Assembly: GCF_027213715.1 (NCBI RefSeq)
Contig: NZ_JAPWGM010000003.1
Location: 558,001 to 622,000 of the forward strand
Length of the DNA stretch: 64,000 nt
Direction of reading: 5' to 3'
Source: Pedobacter punctiformis
Lineage (GTDB): Bacteria > Bacteroidota > Bacteroidia > Sphingobacteriales > Sphingobacteriaceae
Positions within the stretch are counted from its first letter, which is position 1. Every line of letters starts with the position of its first letter. The position numbers and the translations under genes are program-made. Positions 36,352 through 45,645 of the stretch are shown one piece after another. Under the pieces are notes generated by a model that was not told the origin of the DNA, did not search any database, and worked only from the letters and a program-made list of their open reading frames with translations.

Positions 36352-38148
36352 ATGTGCCGCATAGCCGGGATTATTGATCAACACCAACATCAGGAACAAC
36401 TTAAACTGGATATACAATCCATGTGTAATGTTATGGCTCATGGGGGTCCCGATGACGAGGGGTTTTATCAATCTCCGGATAATGACTTGCTATTTGGACA
36501 CCGGAGATTAGCATTAATTGATCTTTCGGAAGGCGGACATCAGCCCATGGTTTATGAGAATAAATATGTAATTTCTTTCAATGGCGAAATTTATAATTAC
36601 CTGATTTTAAAAGAAGAACTGCAAAACGAAGGATTTCAATTTAAATCAAAAAGTGATACTGAGGTAATTTTAGCTGGCTTTGCCCATTGGGGACTATTAT
36701 TGTTTGAGAAATTAAAAGGCATGTTTGCCTTTGCCTTGTACGATATAACTAAAAAGACAACTTACCTGGTCAGAGATCAATCCGGTATAAAGCCTTTATA
36801 TTATTCAACTGATCATAACCGCCTGGTTTTCGCCTCTGAAGTTAAAGCTTTCAAAAACATTGCTTATCAATATGAGGAAAATCCCGATTGGAAAATTTAC
36901 TTCTTAGCATTTGGACATATTCCTGAGCCTTATACAACATTAAATGGCGTGTTTTCTCTACCAAAGGCACATTTTTTAATTTGGAACCACGAATCAAAAA
37001 AGGCGGAGATTACATCTTACCTAATTGAAAAAACATCACCAAGGGTTGCCAACAAATACGAAGCAGATACTTTAGTAAAAAATATTCTGGAAAAATCTGT
37101 AAGCCAACATTTAATATCAGATGCACCCATTGGAGTATTTTTAAGCGGCGGGATTGATAGTAGTCTCCTAACGTTGATCGCAAATCAATTGCAGCAAACA
37201 GCCAATCAAAATTTGCATACCATTTCGATTAACTTTGACCATAAGCAGTTTTCTGAAGAGCAATATCAGCAAATTGTATTGGATCAGATTAAAAGTCATC
37301 ATGCCTCATATACTTTAAATGAAGCCATTTTTAGTGAGTATTTCCCTAAAGCACTTGTTGCGATGGATCAACCCACTAACGATGGCATAAACTCGTGGTT
37401 TGTTAACTTTTTTGCTAAAGAAAATGGATTAAAAGCAGTGCTTTCAGGTATTGGAGCCGATGAGTTATTTGGCGGCTATCCTTCTTTTAAGAGAATGAGG
37501 TTGGTTAAAATTTTATCCCTTCTGCCAAACTATATCTTAAGACAAAGTAAAAAAATAAATAAGCAGGGGCTAAAAAGAGCTTATTATTTAAGTTATAGAA
37601 ATACAATTGGAAAGTACCTTTTTTTAAGAGGCTTTTTTACTCCAGATGAAATCAGTGCTTTGCTAAACATTTCCGTTTCTAAAGTCGACCACATACTAAA
37701 AAACCTCTCTTCTCCAGCTATTCCGCAAGGTTTAGAAAAAGAAGAACAAGCCAGTTGGTTAGAAACAAACTTATACATGCAAAATCAATTGCTTAAAGAT
37801 ACCGATGCCATGAGTATGCAACATGGCGTTGAAGTAAGAGTGCCTTACCTTGATTCAGATTTAATACAGGCCATAAAGTCGATCAAAAATGAGCTTAAAT
37901 ATAAAGGCAGTCAGCCTAAAAGCTTATTAATTGATGCCTTCAATAACCTTTTACCCCGTAAAATATGGGATCGGCCAAAAATGGGTTTTACGTTTCCGTT
38001 TCAATATTGGTTAAAAACCAATCCACATTTTTTAAATAGTTTAGCAGGAATTGAAAATAAAAAAGCGAACAATTTAATTGCTGATTTTAAAAACGGTAAT
38101 TTACACTGGTCAAAGGCAATGGCACTCTATCAGGTTTTCAACACCTAA
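36352..38148 (+). CDS. asnB: Asparagine-synthase-like glutamine amidotransferase
   Basis: The 598-residue protein has an N-terminal glutaminase domain with the catalytic Cys2 (MCRIAGI) and a C-terminal ATP-pyrophosphatase/synthetase domain with the PP-loop VFLSGGIDSSLL (about residues 263-274). It would make an amide from a carboxylate with glutamine as ammonia source. In polysaccharide loci, such enzymes often amidate sugar acids (WbpS-like) rather than make free asparagine, which I infer here from context. The 128-bp gap before it has no clear terminator. Confidence 0.85.
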   Translation: MCRIAGIIDQHQHQEQLKLDIQSMCNVMAHGGPDDEGFYQSPDNDLLFGHRRLALIDLSEGGHQPMVYENKYVISFNGEIYNYLILKEELQNEGFQFKSKSDTEVILAGFAHWGLLLFEKLKGMFAFALYDITKKTTYLVRDQSGIKPLYYSTDHNRLVFASEVKAFKNIAYQYEENPDWKIYFLAFGHIPEPYTTLNGVFSLPKAHFLIWNHESKKAEITSYLIEKTSPRVANKYEADTLVKNILEKSVSQHLISDAPIGVFLSGGIDSSLLTLIANQLQQTANQNLHTISINFDHKQFSEEQYQQIVLDQIKSHHASYTLNEAIFSEYFPKALVAMDQPTNDGINSWFVNFFAKENGLKAVLSGIGADELFGGYPSFKRMRLVKILSLLPNYILRQSKKINKQGLKRAYYLSYRNTIGKYLFLRGFFTPDEISALLNISVSKVDHILKNLSSPAIPQGLEKEEQASWLETNLYMQNQLLKDTDAMSMQHGVEVRVPYLDSDLIQAIKSIKNELKYKGSQPKSLLIDAFNNLLPRKIWDRPKMGFTFPFQYWLKTNPHFLNSLAGIENKKANNLIADFKNGNLHWSKAMALYQVFNT

Positions 38149-39288
38149 ATGAGAATAAAAGGAGCTAAAATACTTTTCCTTACTTTAAATACTTTTAGTT
38201 TAACAGGCGGTATTGAAAAGGTAAACAGGACTTTTTCAAAGGTTTTGGATGATTTGCAAAAAACTGGAGAAGTAGAAGCCTGTACCTCCATGTCGATGTA
38301 TGATGACCAACCAGATGTAAGGTATATTAGTGCGAATAATTTTAAAGGTTTTAATGGTAAACGTTCCCGTTTTGGAATTTCTGCATTACTAAAAGGAATT
38401 ACAACTGACATGATTATTTTAAGTCACATCAATTTATTGATTTTCGGAAAAATGATCAAAACCATTCATCCAAAAAAGAGAATTATTCTTTTTGCACACG
38501 GTATTGAGGTATGGTCAGGTTTACCCGGGTGGAAAATCAAATTTCTAAAACAGCATTGCGAAATTTGGGCAGTTAGCAACTTTACTTCACAAAAGCTTTT
38601 AGATTATCAGATTCCTGAAAGAAATATTAAGATCTTAAACAATTGCCTTGACCCCTACTTTACCCCTTCGTTAAGCCTGGAAAAGCCAAAAAATCTTTTA
38701 GCTAAATATAATTTACAATCAAGCCAACCGGTTCTGTTTACTTTAAGCAGAATCTCGAGCAAAGAACAATATAAAGGTTACGACCAGGTAATCAATGCAT
38801 TAAGCCAGGTTTTACAAAAATATCCGGATTTAATATACATACTTGCTGGCAAAGCAGATGATGATGAAAAAAACAGAATTGAATCCCTAATTAAACAGCA
38901 TCGCTTGGAGCATAACGTGATGTTGACAGGTTACCTGGCTGATGAGGAAATTCCAGAACATTTTAATTTGGCCGACATTTTTGTAATGCCAAGCAAAGGC
39001 GAAGGTTTTGGAATAAGTTTTATTGAAGCCGCAACATCTGGTTGTGCCATCATTGGGGGCAATAAAGATGGTAGTACAGATGCACTTTTAAATGGTGAAC
39101 TTGGAACGCTCGTTGATCCTGATCATTTGCCAGAGCTTGAAAATGCAATTTTTGATTTATTAGAAAAACCTAAGCCGGCTAATTATTCAGAATTGCAACA
39201 ACTAAAATGCCTGAACAACTTTGGCTATGAAAAGTATAAAGAGAATGTGTCAAATTTATTATTTAATCGCCACCTAAATGCAAGTTAA
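38149..39288 (+). CDS. Family 4 glycosyltransferase
   Basis: The 379-residue GT-B protein has the GT4 C-terminal signature: LSRISSKEQYKGYDQVI (about 198-214), the middle ILAGKADDDEKN, and PSKGEGFGISFIEAATSGC (about 280-298), with the E-x7-E type donor site. The N-terminal acceptor half begins ILFLTLNTFSLTGGIEKVN. It starts directly after the asnB stop and overlaps the ABC permease gene by 11 bp. The sugar is not known. Confidence 0.88.
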   Translation: MRIKGAKILFLTLNTFSLTGGIEKVNRTFSKVLDDLQKTGEVEACTSMSMYDDQPDVRYISANNFKGFNGKRSRFGISALLKGITTDMIILSHINLLIFGKMIKTIHPKKRIILFAHGIEVWSGLPGWKIKFLKQHCEIWAVSNFTSQKLLDYQIPERNIKILNNCLDPYFTPSLSLEKPKNLLAKYNLQSSQPVLFTLSRISSKEQYKGYDQVINALSQVLQKYPDLIYILAGKADDDEKNRIESLIKQHRLEHNVMLTGYLADEEIPEHFNLADIFVMPSKGEGFGISFIEAATSGCAIIGGNKDGSTDALLNGELGTLVDPDHLPELENAIFDLLEKPKPANYSELQQLKCLNNFGYEKYKENVSNLLFNRHLNAS

Positions 39289-40132
39289 CGAGCATGAATG
39301 GTCTATAGAGGCCAAGTCTTCATTATTTGATTTGAAATTAAATGAAGTTTGGGCTTATCGTGATTTGTTGTGGTTATTAGTAAGAAGGGATTTTGTTTCT
39401 TTTTACAAGCAGACTATTTTAGGCCCGTTATGGTTTTTTATCCAACCCCTTTTCACAACGATCATCTTCACCTTTATATTTGGCAACCTGGCGGGTATAT
39501 CAACCGATGGCTTACCAAAACCATTATTTTATATGGCAGGCATTACTGCTTGGAATTATTTCGCCGATTGCTTAACTAAAACCTCAACCGTTTTTAAAGA
39601 TAATGCCAACATTTTTGGAAAGGTTTATTTCCCGAGGTTGATTATGCCTTTAAGTATTGTGGTCAGCAACTTGGTGCGTTTTGCGGTACAAATGATATTG
39701 TTCTTAATGCTAATGGGCTATTATTATTTTATTGGGGCCAATTTCAATATTACCTGGGCAATAGCTTTATTTCCAGTAGTCATTATTTTAATGGCCTTAT
39801 TAGGTTTGGGTTTAGGAATGATTATTTCTGCAATGACCACTAAATACCGTGATTTAGCATTTTTAGTAACTTTTGGTGTACAATTATTAATGTATGCAAC
39901 TACTGTTATTTACCCGCTCTCTACCGCAATAGAAAAATACCCCGCTTATGCCTGGATTATTAAATATAACCCCATGACGCCTATTATTGAAACGTTTAGG
40001 TATGGTTTTTTGGGGGAAGCGAGCTTTAGCTGGAATAGTTTAGGTTATGCAACTGGTGTTACATTCATATTGCTTATTCTAGGAGTTGTGATATTTAATA
40101 AAGTTGAACGGAATTTTGTTGATACGGTATAA
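39278..40132 (+). CDS. ABC-2 type polysaccharide exporter permease (Wzm family)
   Basis: The 284-residue integral membrane protein has the Wzm-like N-terminus LLWLLVRRDFVSFYKQTILG (about residues 31-50), PLWFFIQPLFTTIIFTFIFG, and about six membrane segments, ending in VIFNKVERNFVDTV. With the Wzt-like ATPase two genes further on, it would export lipid-linked glycan across the inner membrane. It overlaps the preceding glycosyltransferase by 11 bp. Its presence together with Wza and Wzc parts is unusual. Confidence 0.92.
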   Translation: MQVNEHEWSIEAKSSLFDLKLNEVWAYRDLLWLLVRRDFVSFYKQTILGPLWFFIQPLFTTIIFTFIFGNLAGISTDGLPKPLFYMAGITAWNYFADCLTKTSTVFKDNANIFGKVYFPRLIMPLSIVVSNLVRFAVQMILFLMLMGYYYFIGANFNITWAIALFPVVIILMALLGLGLGMIISAMTTKYRDLAFLVTFGVQLLMYATTVIYPLSTAIEKYPAYAWIIKYNPMTPIIETFRYGFLGEASFSWNSLGYATGVTFILLILGVVIFNKVERNFVDTV

Positions 40133-40174
40133 TCAACATTTAATAAAAAAATAATTCCATTAAGTAGTACTTAA

Positions 40175-41296
40175 TTGACAGTCAAAAAGGAAATCAATAA
40201 AATTTATTTACAGCTAAATGCTCCATTTAGCATACCCGATTTCTTAGATGTGCCTTACTTTCCATCATTAGATGGCTGGCGGGCTGTAGCCATTATTATG
40301 GTAATTCTAGGTCACGCTAAACTCACAGTATTACCAACATCCCTTTATTATAAATTTGCTGAAATATTTATTTATGCGGATTTAGGTGTAAGAATTTTCT
40401 TTGTTCTAAGTGGCTTTCTAATTACTAGCTTATTAATTAAGGAGTTTATTACAAATGGTCAGATAAACATTAAACGCTTTTTCATAAAACGAGTTTTAAG
40501 AATTTTTCCTGTATTATATCTCTATCTCGTTGTTGTATTTATACTTAACCAAATCTTTGATTTAGGTTTAATTTCAGATCACTTCCTGGGGCCTATTCTT
40601 TATATTAATAACTTCAGCTTTTTTAGCGGGACCTGGCTTACCGGACACACATGGTCTTTAGCAGTAGAAGAACAATTTTACATAATATGGCCATTTCTGT
40701 TTTCCATTTTAACTAAAAAACTTTGGCTATTTTGTTTAATCATGATATTATCAATTCCATTTTTTAAGGTATTTTGGTATTATTATCCTACTTATCAAGA
40801 ATTAACCCTAGCTCCATTTACATCCAATGCAGATGCTATTTTTTCAGGATCATTATTGGCAATACTTTCCTACAAGAAATTCTTCAATATCAATCAAAAA
40901 ATATGGAAGATAAAAGGACTGGATTTATTATTTATATCCGTAATTTTCATATCTACCTATTGTGTGCACAGAGGTTACTTTGGTTTATTATTTTACCCAA
41001 GCGGCAGTACCTTATGCAATGTTATGATTTGCCTCTTACTTTTAAGAACAATTATTAATAATAAGATATTACTGTATAAGTTTCTTAATAAAAAAGTAAT
41101 GATTCAATTAGGCCTAATTTCATACAGCCTCTATATTTGGCAACAGCTTTTTTTGATGCCCCGTAATGGATATAGTAATAAATTAAGCGTTTTAAATTTT
41201 CCTCTAAATGTGATAATTGCAATTGTCGTGTCTTATATCTCTTTCAATTACTATGAAAAATATTTCCTTAAACTAAAAAAATGTATAATTATTTAA
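40175..41296 (+). CDS. Membrane O-acyltransferase (OafA/YrhL family)
   Basis: The 373-residue acyltransferase-3 protein has the typical opening FPSLDGWRAVAIIMVILGHA (about residues 29-48, with the catalytic His47), an RxxR-like FFIKRVLRIFPVLYLYL motif (about 103-119) and about ten membrane segments; W-S-L-A-V-E-E-Q-F-Y (about 161-170) is also characteristic. It probably acetylates a sugar of the glycan. The start is TTG at 40175. It overlaps the FkbM gene by 16 bp. Confidence 0.9.
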   Translation: MTVKKEINKIYLQLNAPFSIPDFLDVPYFPSLDGWRAVAIIMVILGHAKLTVLPTSLYYKFAEIFIYADLGVRIFFVLSGFLITSLLIKEFITNGQINIKRFFIKRVLRIFPVLYLYLVVVFILNQIFDLGLISDHFLGPILYINNFSFFSGTWLTGHTWSLAVEEQFYIIWPFLFSILTKKLWLFCLIMILSIPFFKVFWYYYPTYQELTLAPFTSNADAIFSGSLLAILSYKKFFNINQKIWKIKGLDLLFISVIFISTYCVHRGYFGLLFYPSGSTLCNVMICLLLLRTIINNKILLYKFLNKKVMIQLGLISYSLYIWQQLFLMPRNGYSNKLSVLNFPLNVIIAIVVSYISFNYYEKYFLKLKKCIII

Positions 41297-42063
41297 AAAA
41301 TAAGATCGTAATAAAAATCAGGGGAATAATTAGTGAAAAAAGAGAGCGTTTTTTTCTTAAAACTCATAATTTTAAACGCTTTGAAGATGCGAAGCATTTT
41401 GTAATTGAAAGTGATTATTCTAAAATTACGTTAAGAAAACAAGGAAGTGATTGGCAGGTTTTTAAGCAAATTTTTCAATATAAAGAATACAGTCCTCTTC
41501 TAACAGCTATTAAATTAAATAACATTGAACTTTCATTCATTTTGGATCTGGGAGCAAATATTGGCCTAACAACTATATATATTAAAAAACATTATCCTGA
41601 TGCCCAAATTGTTTGTGTAGAACCAGATGCTAATAATTTTAAACAATTAACACTAAATACCGCCCATTTCCAAAATGTACATTTAATTCAGGCGGCGGTA
41701 TGGAATAAATCAACTTTATTAACTGAGGACGAACCTTTTAGAGGTGGAGACGATTGGTCTAAAAGCTTTAAGGAAGATAACGAAAATTCAGAAGTCGGTA
41801 AGATAAAAGGAATTACAATTGAAGAGATTCTAAAAATTCATTCAAAATCTCAAATTGACTTATTAAAGATTGATATTGAGGGTGCTGAACGATTTATTTT
41901 CGATGAATCAGCTAGCAATTTATCTTTTCTAGATATCACAAAAGTAATTGCAATAGAAATACATGACGAATTTAACATTAGAGAAAAAATTAATAACATT
42001 TTGATAAGTTATAATTTTGTTCTTTTTGAGGTAGGTGAATTGACAATTGGAATAAAGAAGTGA
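41281..42063 (+). CDS. FkbM-family methyltransferase
   Basis: The 260-residue protein has the SAM motif FILDLGANIGLTTIYIKKHY (about residues 82-101), VCVEPDANNFKQLTLN and the FkbM block LLKIDIEGAERFIF (about 198-211) with the conserved D-I-E-G. These enzymes O-methylate sugars or acyl groups. In a glycan export locus, an end-capping methylation read by the Wzt C-terminal domain is possible, as in E. coli O8/O9 systems. It overlaps the Wzt gene by 4 bp. Confidence 0.88.
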   Translation: MYNYLKNKIVIKIRGIISEKRERFFLKTHNFKRFEDAKHFVIESDYSKITLRKQGSDWQVFKQIFQYKEYSPLLTAIKLNNIELSFILDLGANIGLTTIYIKKHYPDAQIVCVEPDANNFKQLTLNTAHFQNVHLIQAAVWNKSTLLTEDEPFRGGDDWSKSFKEDNENSEVGKIKGITIEEILKIHSKSQIDLLKIDIEGAERFIFDESASNLSFLDITKVIAIEIHDEFNIREKINNILISYNFVLFEVGELTIGIKK

Positions 42064-43313
42064 GCAAGATCATAATTAAAGCCGAAAATCTCGGAAAAGC
42101 TTATCAAATAGGACAAATCGGGACAGGTACAATCAGTAGAGATTTGGAACGTTGGTACGCAAAAATTCGTAAGAAAGAAGACCCATTCCTAAAAATTGGA
42201 GAAACTAATGCCCAAAATATCAAAAGTGAAAGTGATGTGGTTTGGAGTTTAAAAGATATTAATTTCGAAATTGAACAAGGTGACGCGGTTGGTATCATTG
42301 GCAGAAATGGCGCTGGTAAAAGCACTTTACTTAAAATATTAAGTAAGGTTACAGCTCCTACAACCGGAAAAATTACTGGAAAAGGGCGCATAGCAAGTTT
42401 ATTAGAAGTGGGGACAGGTTTTCATCCCGAACTTTCAGGTAGGGAAAATATATTTTTAAACGGAGCTATTCTAGGCATGCGCAAAAAAGAGATTCAGCGT
42501 AAACTGGATGAAATTGTTGATTTTGCAGGAATTGAACGTTATTTAGATACGCCCGTTAAACGCTACTCTTCAGGTATGTACGTTCGCCTGGCTTTTGCCG
42601 TCGCTGCACATTTAGAAAGTGAAATTTTAATTGTTGATGAAGTTTTAGCCGTGGGTGATGCAGAATTCCAGAAAAAATGTTTGGGGAAGATGAATGAGGT
42701 CAGTAAAAGCGAGGGAAGAACAGTACTTTTTGTGAGCCATAATATGGGGAGTGTTAGACATCTTTGCGATAATGGTATTTTGTTAAAAAATGGAAAAATT
42801 TCCTCGGTTGGAAATATAAAGGAAGTAACGGACTCATATTTAACACAAAACATAGTTGACGTATCTAACTCCTACTCTCACAAAGAAGGAAGCAGATTGG
42901 TGGAAATCGATAATGTTAAATTGGAGAAAATAGATAAAAGTTTTAAAATACACGAAGAAATTAAATTAAGTATTTCTTTTAATAACAAACACATAGATAA
43001 AGTTACTTGTTGCTTCTTTATTCTAATATATAATTCAGAAGGAGAATGTATCGCTGGATCTTTTCAAACAGATACAGATCAAAAAATTACTTTAGAAAAA
43101 GATAAAGGCTCACTAACATTTAGTATGCCTAATTACCTCTACCCTGGCAAATATTTTATTTCAGTGGGTATTTTTGATGACGGAGGTCATTTCCTAGATT
43201 GGGTAGAGTATGCCGAAATATTTGAATCAAGTGGTTTATATATGAACAATAGCTTATTTAAAGAGCGTTTAGGAATCACAATCCCAACAAGTTCATGGAA
43301 ATACAATGGCTGA
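42060..43313 (+). CDS. Polysaccharide ABC exporter ATPase with C-terminal carbohydrate-binding domain (Wzt family)
   Basis: The 417-residue protein has an ABC domain with Walker A GRNGAGKST (about residues 80-88), signature RYSSGMYVRLAFA (about 166-178) and Walker B ILIVDEVLAVGD (about 190-201), then a beta-rich domain (about 265-417) of the Wzt-C type. Such C-terminal domains recognise the modified end of the finished glycan. The start is GTG at 42060, overlapping the stop of the FkbM gene. It pairs with the Wzm-like permease at 39278. Confidence 0.92.
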   Translation: MSKIIIKAENLGKAYQIGQIGTGTISRDLERWYAKIRKKEDPFLKIGETNAQNIKSESDVVWSLKDINFEIEQGDAVGIIGRNGAGKSTLLKILSKVTAPTTGKITGKGRIASLLEVGTGFHPELSGRENIFLNGAILGMRKKEIQRKLDEIVDFAGIERYLDTPVKRYSSGMYVRLAFAVAAHLESEILIVDEVLAVGDAEFQKKCLGKMNEVSKSEGRTVLFVSHNMGSVRHLCDNGILLKNGKISSVGNIKEVTDSYLTQNIVDVSNSYSHKEGSRLVEIDNVKLEKIDKSFKIHEEIKLSISFNNKHIDKVTCCFFILIYNSEGECIAGSFQTDTDQKITLEKDKGSLTFSMPNYLYPGKYFISVGIFDDGGHFLDWVEYAEIFESSGLYMNNSLFKERLGITIPTSSWKYNG

Positions 43314-44679
43314 GAGCTTATCAATACATTTTATAGGAGATAGCCATTCTTCTTTTTTTTCTGGAGTTAACATCATTCAGCCAGAGTATCCATTTTCTTC
43401 AAATGATACTATCTCATATTTCAGAACTTACAGATTAGGCCCTGTTTTAGCCTATAGTCTTTCAAGTAACAACACTACGTGTAGAGGTCGAGAAAAACTT
43501 TTTCAGGTAATTGACACTTTACCAAAAAAATCAAATATTGTATTGTGTTTTGGAGAAATTGATTGTAGGTATCACCTATTATTTCAGTCAGCCAAAAAAA
43601 AGATTCCATTAGAAGACGTTATAAATGATTGTTTAAACAACTACTTTAAAACTGTCTTAGAAATAAGAAAATTAAGTTATAATGTTGGGATATGGGGTGC
43701 TATACCAACATCCTATTTTAATAACAATCCTCTCTTTCCTTCTTATGGGACGCATTTAGACAGGAATCGCTGTACAAAAATTTTTAACACAAAATTAGAG
43801 TCATTATGTGAGCAGCATGGAATAATTTTCTTTTCAATTTTTAAATCAATGGTGAAAAAAAATCTTTATACTTTACCTTATGTCTTTTTTGATGGGATTC
43901 ATTTAAGCCAGGTTGTAATGCCTATAGCTTTAAATGAAATTAGGAAACAATTTCCAACTATCCAATTATCTAACAATTGGTTTATGAAATACATTTTTGC
44001 TGTCAAAAAAAAACAAATCCGAATGGCGTATCAATCCATTAAACAAAAAATCAAAAGTGCTGGAAAAAAAATAGGTCTGAATATAATATATTATAAAATC
44101 ACCAATGTTTTATTCCCGTCAGTTCAAATTCCTGAATATTCAGAAAAGCGAGCCATTATTTTAAGTTACCAGCGAATCTTTAAAACTAAAATATTTATCG
44201 AAACAGGCACTTTCATGGGCGATACCGTAGAAGTTTTAATAAATGACTTTGATAATCTCTATTCTATTGAACTTAGTGAAGAATTAGCATCAAAAGCTAT
44301 AAAGAGATTTGAAAGTATTCAAAAAATTAAGATTATCCAGGGAGATAGTGGTATTCAAATTGGAAAACTAATTAAAGACATTAATCAACCAGTGTTATTT
44401 TGGCTCGACGGCCACTATTCTGGAGAATTTATGTATAATGATGAATTCATTAAAACAGCCAAGGGCACATTAAATACTCCTATAGAAAAAGAATTACAAT
44501 TAATTTTAGCATCAGAACAAGCCCATATAATTTTAATTGATGATGCAAGATTGTTTACAGGTGAGATGGACTATCCTACTATAAAGCAAATTAAAGATAT
44601 TGTGAGAAAAAATAGCAGGTTTAATCATAAATTATCTGTTAGCAGAGATATAATTAGAATAACACCTAAAATAAATTGA
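43306..44679 (+). CDS. Two-domain protein: SGNH-hydrolase-like N-terminus and SAM-methyltransferase-like C-terminus
   Basis: The 457-residue protein begins with an SGNH-like domain: GDSHSSFF (residues 11-18, Ser13), a block III-like FGEIDCR (near 85-91) and D-G-I-H (near 195-198), which fits the DxxH end of the catalytic triad. After a basic linker, a second domain begins IETGTFMGDTVEVL (near 297-310) and continues with LYSIELSEELASKA, FWLDGHYSGEF (near 365) and ILIDDARLF (near 408), resembling a Rossmann methyltransferase. It may trim or add acyl groups and methylate the same glycan. The 8-bp overlap with Wzt points to a coupled role. Confidence 0.65.
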   Translation: MAESLSIHFIGDSHSSFFSGVNIIQPEYPFSSNDTISYFRTYRLGPVLAYSLSSNNTTCRGREKLFQVIDTLPKKSNIVLCFGEIDCRYHLLFQSAKKKIPLEDVINDCLNNYFKTVLEIRKLSYNVGIWGAIPTSYFNNNPLFPSYGTHLDRNRCTKIFNTKLESLCEQHGIIFFSIFKSMVKKNLYTLPYVFFDGIHLSQVVMPIALNEIRKQFPTIQLSNNWFMKYIFAVKKKQIRMAYQSIKQKIKSAGKKIGLNIIYYKITNVLFPSVQIPEYSEKRAIILSYQRIFKTKIFIETGTFMGDTVEVLINDFDNLYSIELSEELASKAIKRFESIQKIKIIQGDSGIQIGKLIKDINQPVLFWLDGHYSGEFMYNDEFIKTAKGTLNTPIEKELQLILASEQAHIILIDDARLFTGEMDYPTIKQIKDIVRKNSRFNHKLSVSRDIIRITPKIN

Positions 44680-45644
44680 ATAAAAAAGTAATTAAGCTTA
44701 CTACTCCCTGGGGTCAATCGTTTTTCAATGATCGGATTTCAACGTTAGAACAGAATAGTGGCTATATTTTCGAAATTGATAATGATTGTGATTATTGTGA
44801 TTATTGGGTTGTTTGGGGTGGACTTGGAGAAAACAATAAAAAAATTAGAGTTAAGACATCAAAAACCATCTTTCTAACAGACGAAGTACATGAGTTTAAA
44901 ACTTATAATAAAAAGTTTATCGACCAGTTTGATGCTGTAATCACACCAAGGAAAGATATAAAACATTCTAAAGTTATATCTAGTCATGAATTAAATACAT
45001 GGCATATCCTTAAAACATATAATGAACTTATCGAGCTTAATGAGTTGCCGAAATCCAAAAATATTTCAGTAGTATCTAGTGATCTTACTGATTTACCCGG
45101 CCATAAGTTAAGGTATGCTTTAGTAAACAAGCTGATTGGACATTTCAAAGACCGGCTGGATGTTTACGGTCGGGGCTTTAATCCAATTGAAAATAAATGG
45201 GATGCTTTAGCTCCTTACAGGTACTCAATTGCAATTGAAAACAATTCTTTTCCTGGATATTTTACTGAAAAATTATCAGAATGCTATTTAAGCTTAGCTA
45301 TGCCTGTTTATTATGGATGTCCAGACATAGAGAATTTCTTTGATACCAATAGTATGCTTATTATTGATATTTATGATTATCAGCACACAATTAAACAAAT
45401 TGAGCAATTACTCGAGGAAGACCCTTATCAACAAAAACTACCGTTATTAGTTAAACAAAAGAATAAATATCTAGAAAACTATAATATTTTCAATGCCCTG
45501 CCCAAAATTTTAACGAAAGAATTTGAAGAAGCCGGCAAACATGAAGCTAACCGATACGTGAGATTACGTCCTCAAAACAATTTCTTGAAATATCAAATAA
45601 TAAGAAAAGTTAAGAATAGAATCTTTAATAATTTCAAAAAGTAA
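44676..45644 (+). CDS. GT10-like alpha-1,3-fucosyltransferase
   Basis: The 322-residue protein has the characteristic GT10 donor-binding block in two parts, APYRYSIAIENNSFPGYFTE (about residues 184-203) and KLSECYLSLAMPVYYG, preceded by VYGRGFNP. This matches bacterial alpha-1,3/4-fucosyltransferases that transfer fucose from GDP-fucose. The N-terminal half is divergent, as usual. The start is TTG at 44676, overlapping the preceding stop by 4 bp. No GDP-fucose synthesis genes lie in this window. Confidence 0.85.
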   Translation: MNKKVIKLTTPWGQSFFNDRISTLEQNSGYIFEIDNDCDYCDYWVVWGGLGENNKKIRVKTSKTIFLTDEVHEFKTYNKKFIDQFDAVITPRKDIKHSKVISSHELNTWHILKTYNELIELNELPKSKNISVVSSDLTDLPGHKLRYALVNKLIGHFKDRLDVYGRGFNPIENKWDALAPYRYSIAIENNSFPGYFTEKLSECYLSLAMPVYYGCPDIENFFDTNSMLIIDIYDYQHTIKQIEQLLEEDPYQQKLPLLVKQKNKYLENYNIFNALPKILTKEFEEAGKHEANRYVRLRPQNNFLKYQIIRKVKNRIFNNFKK

Positions 45645-45645
45645 T

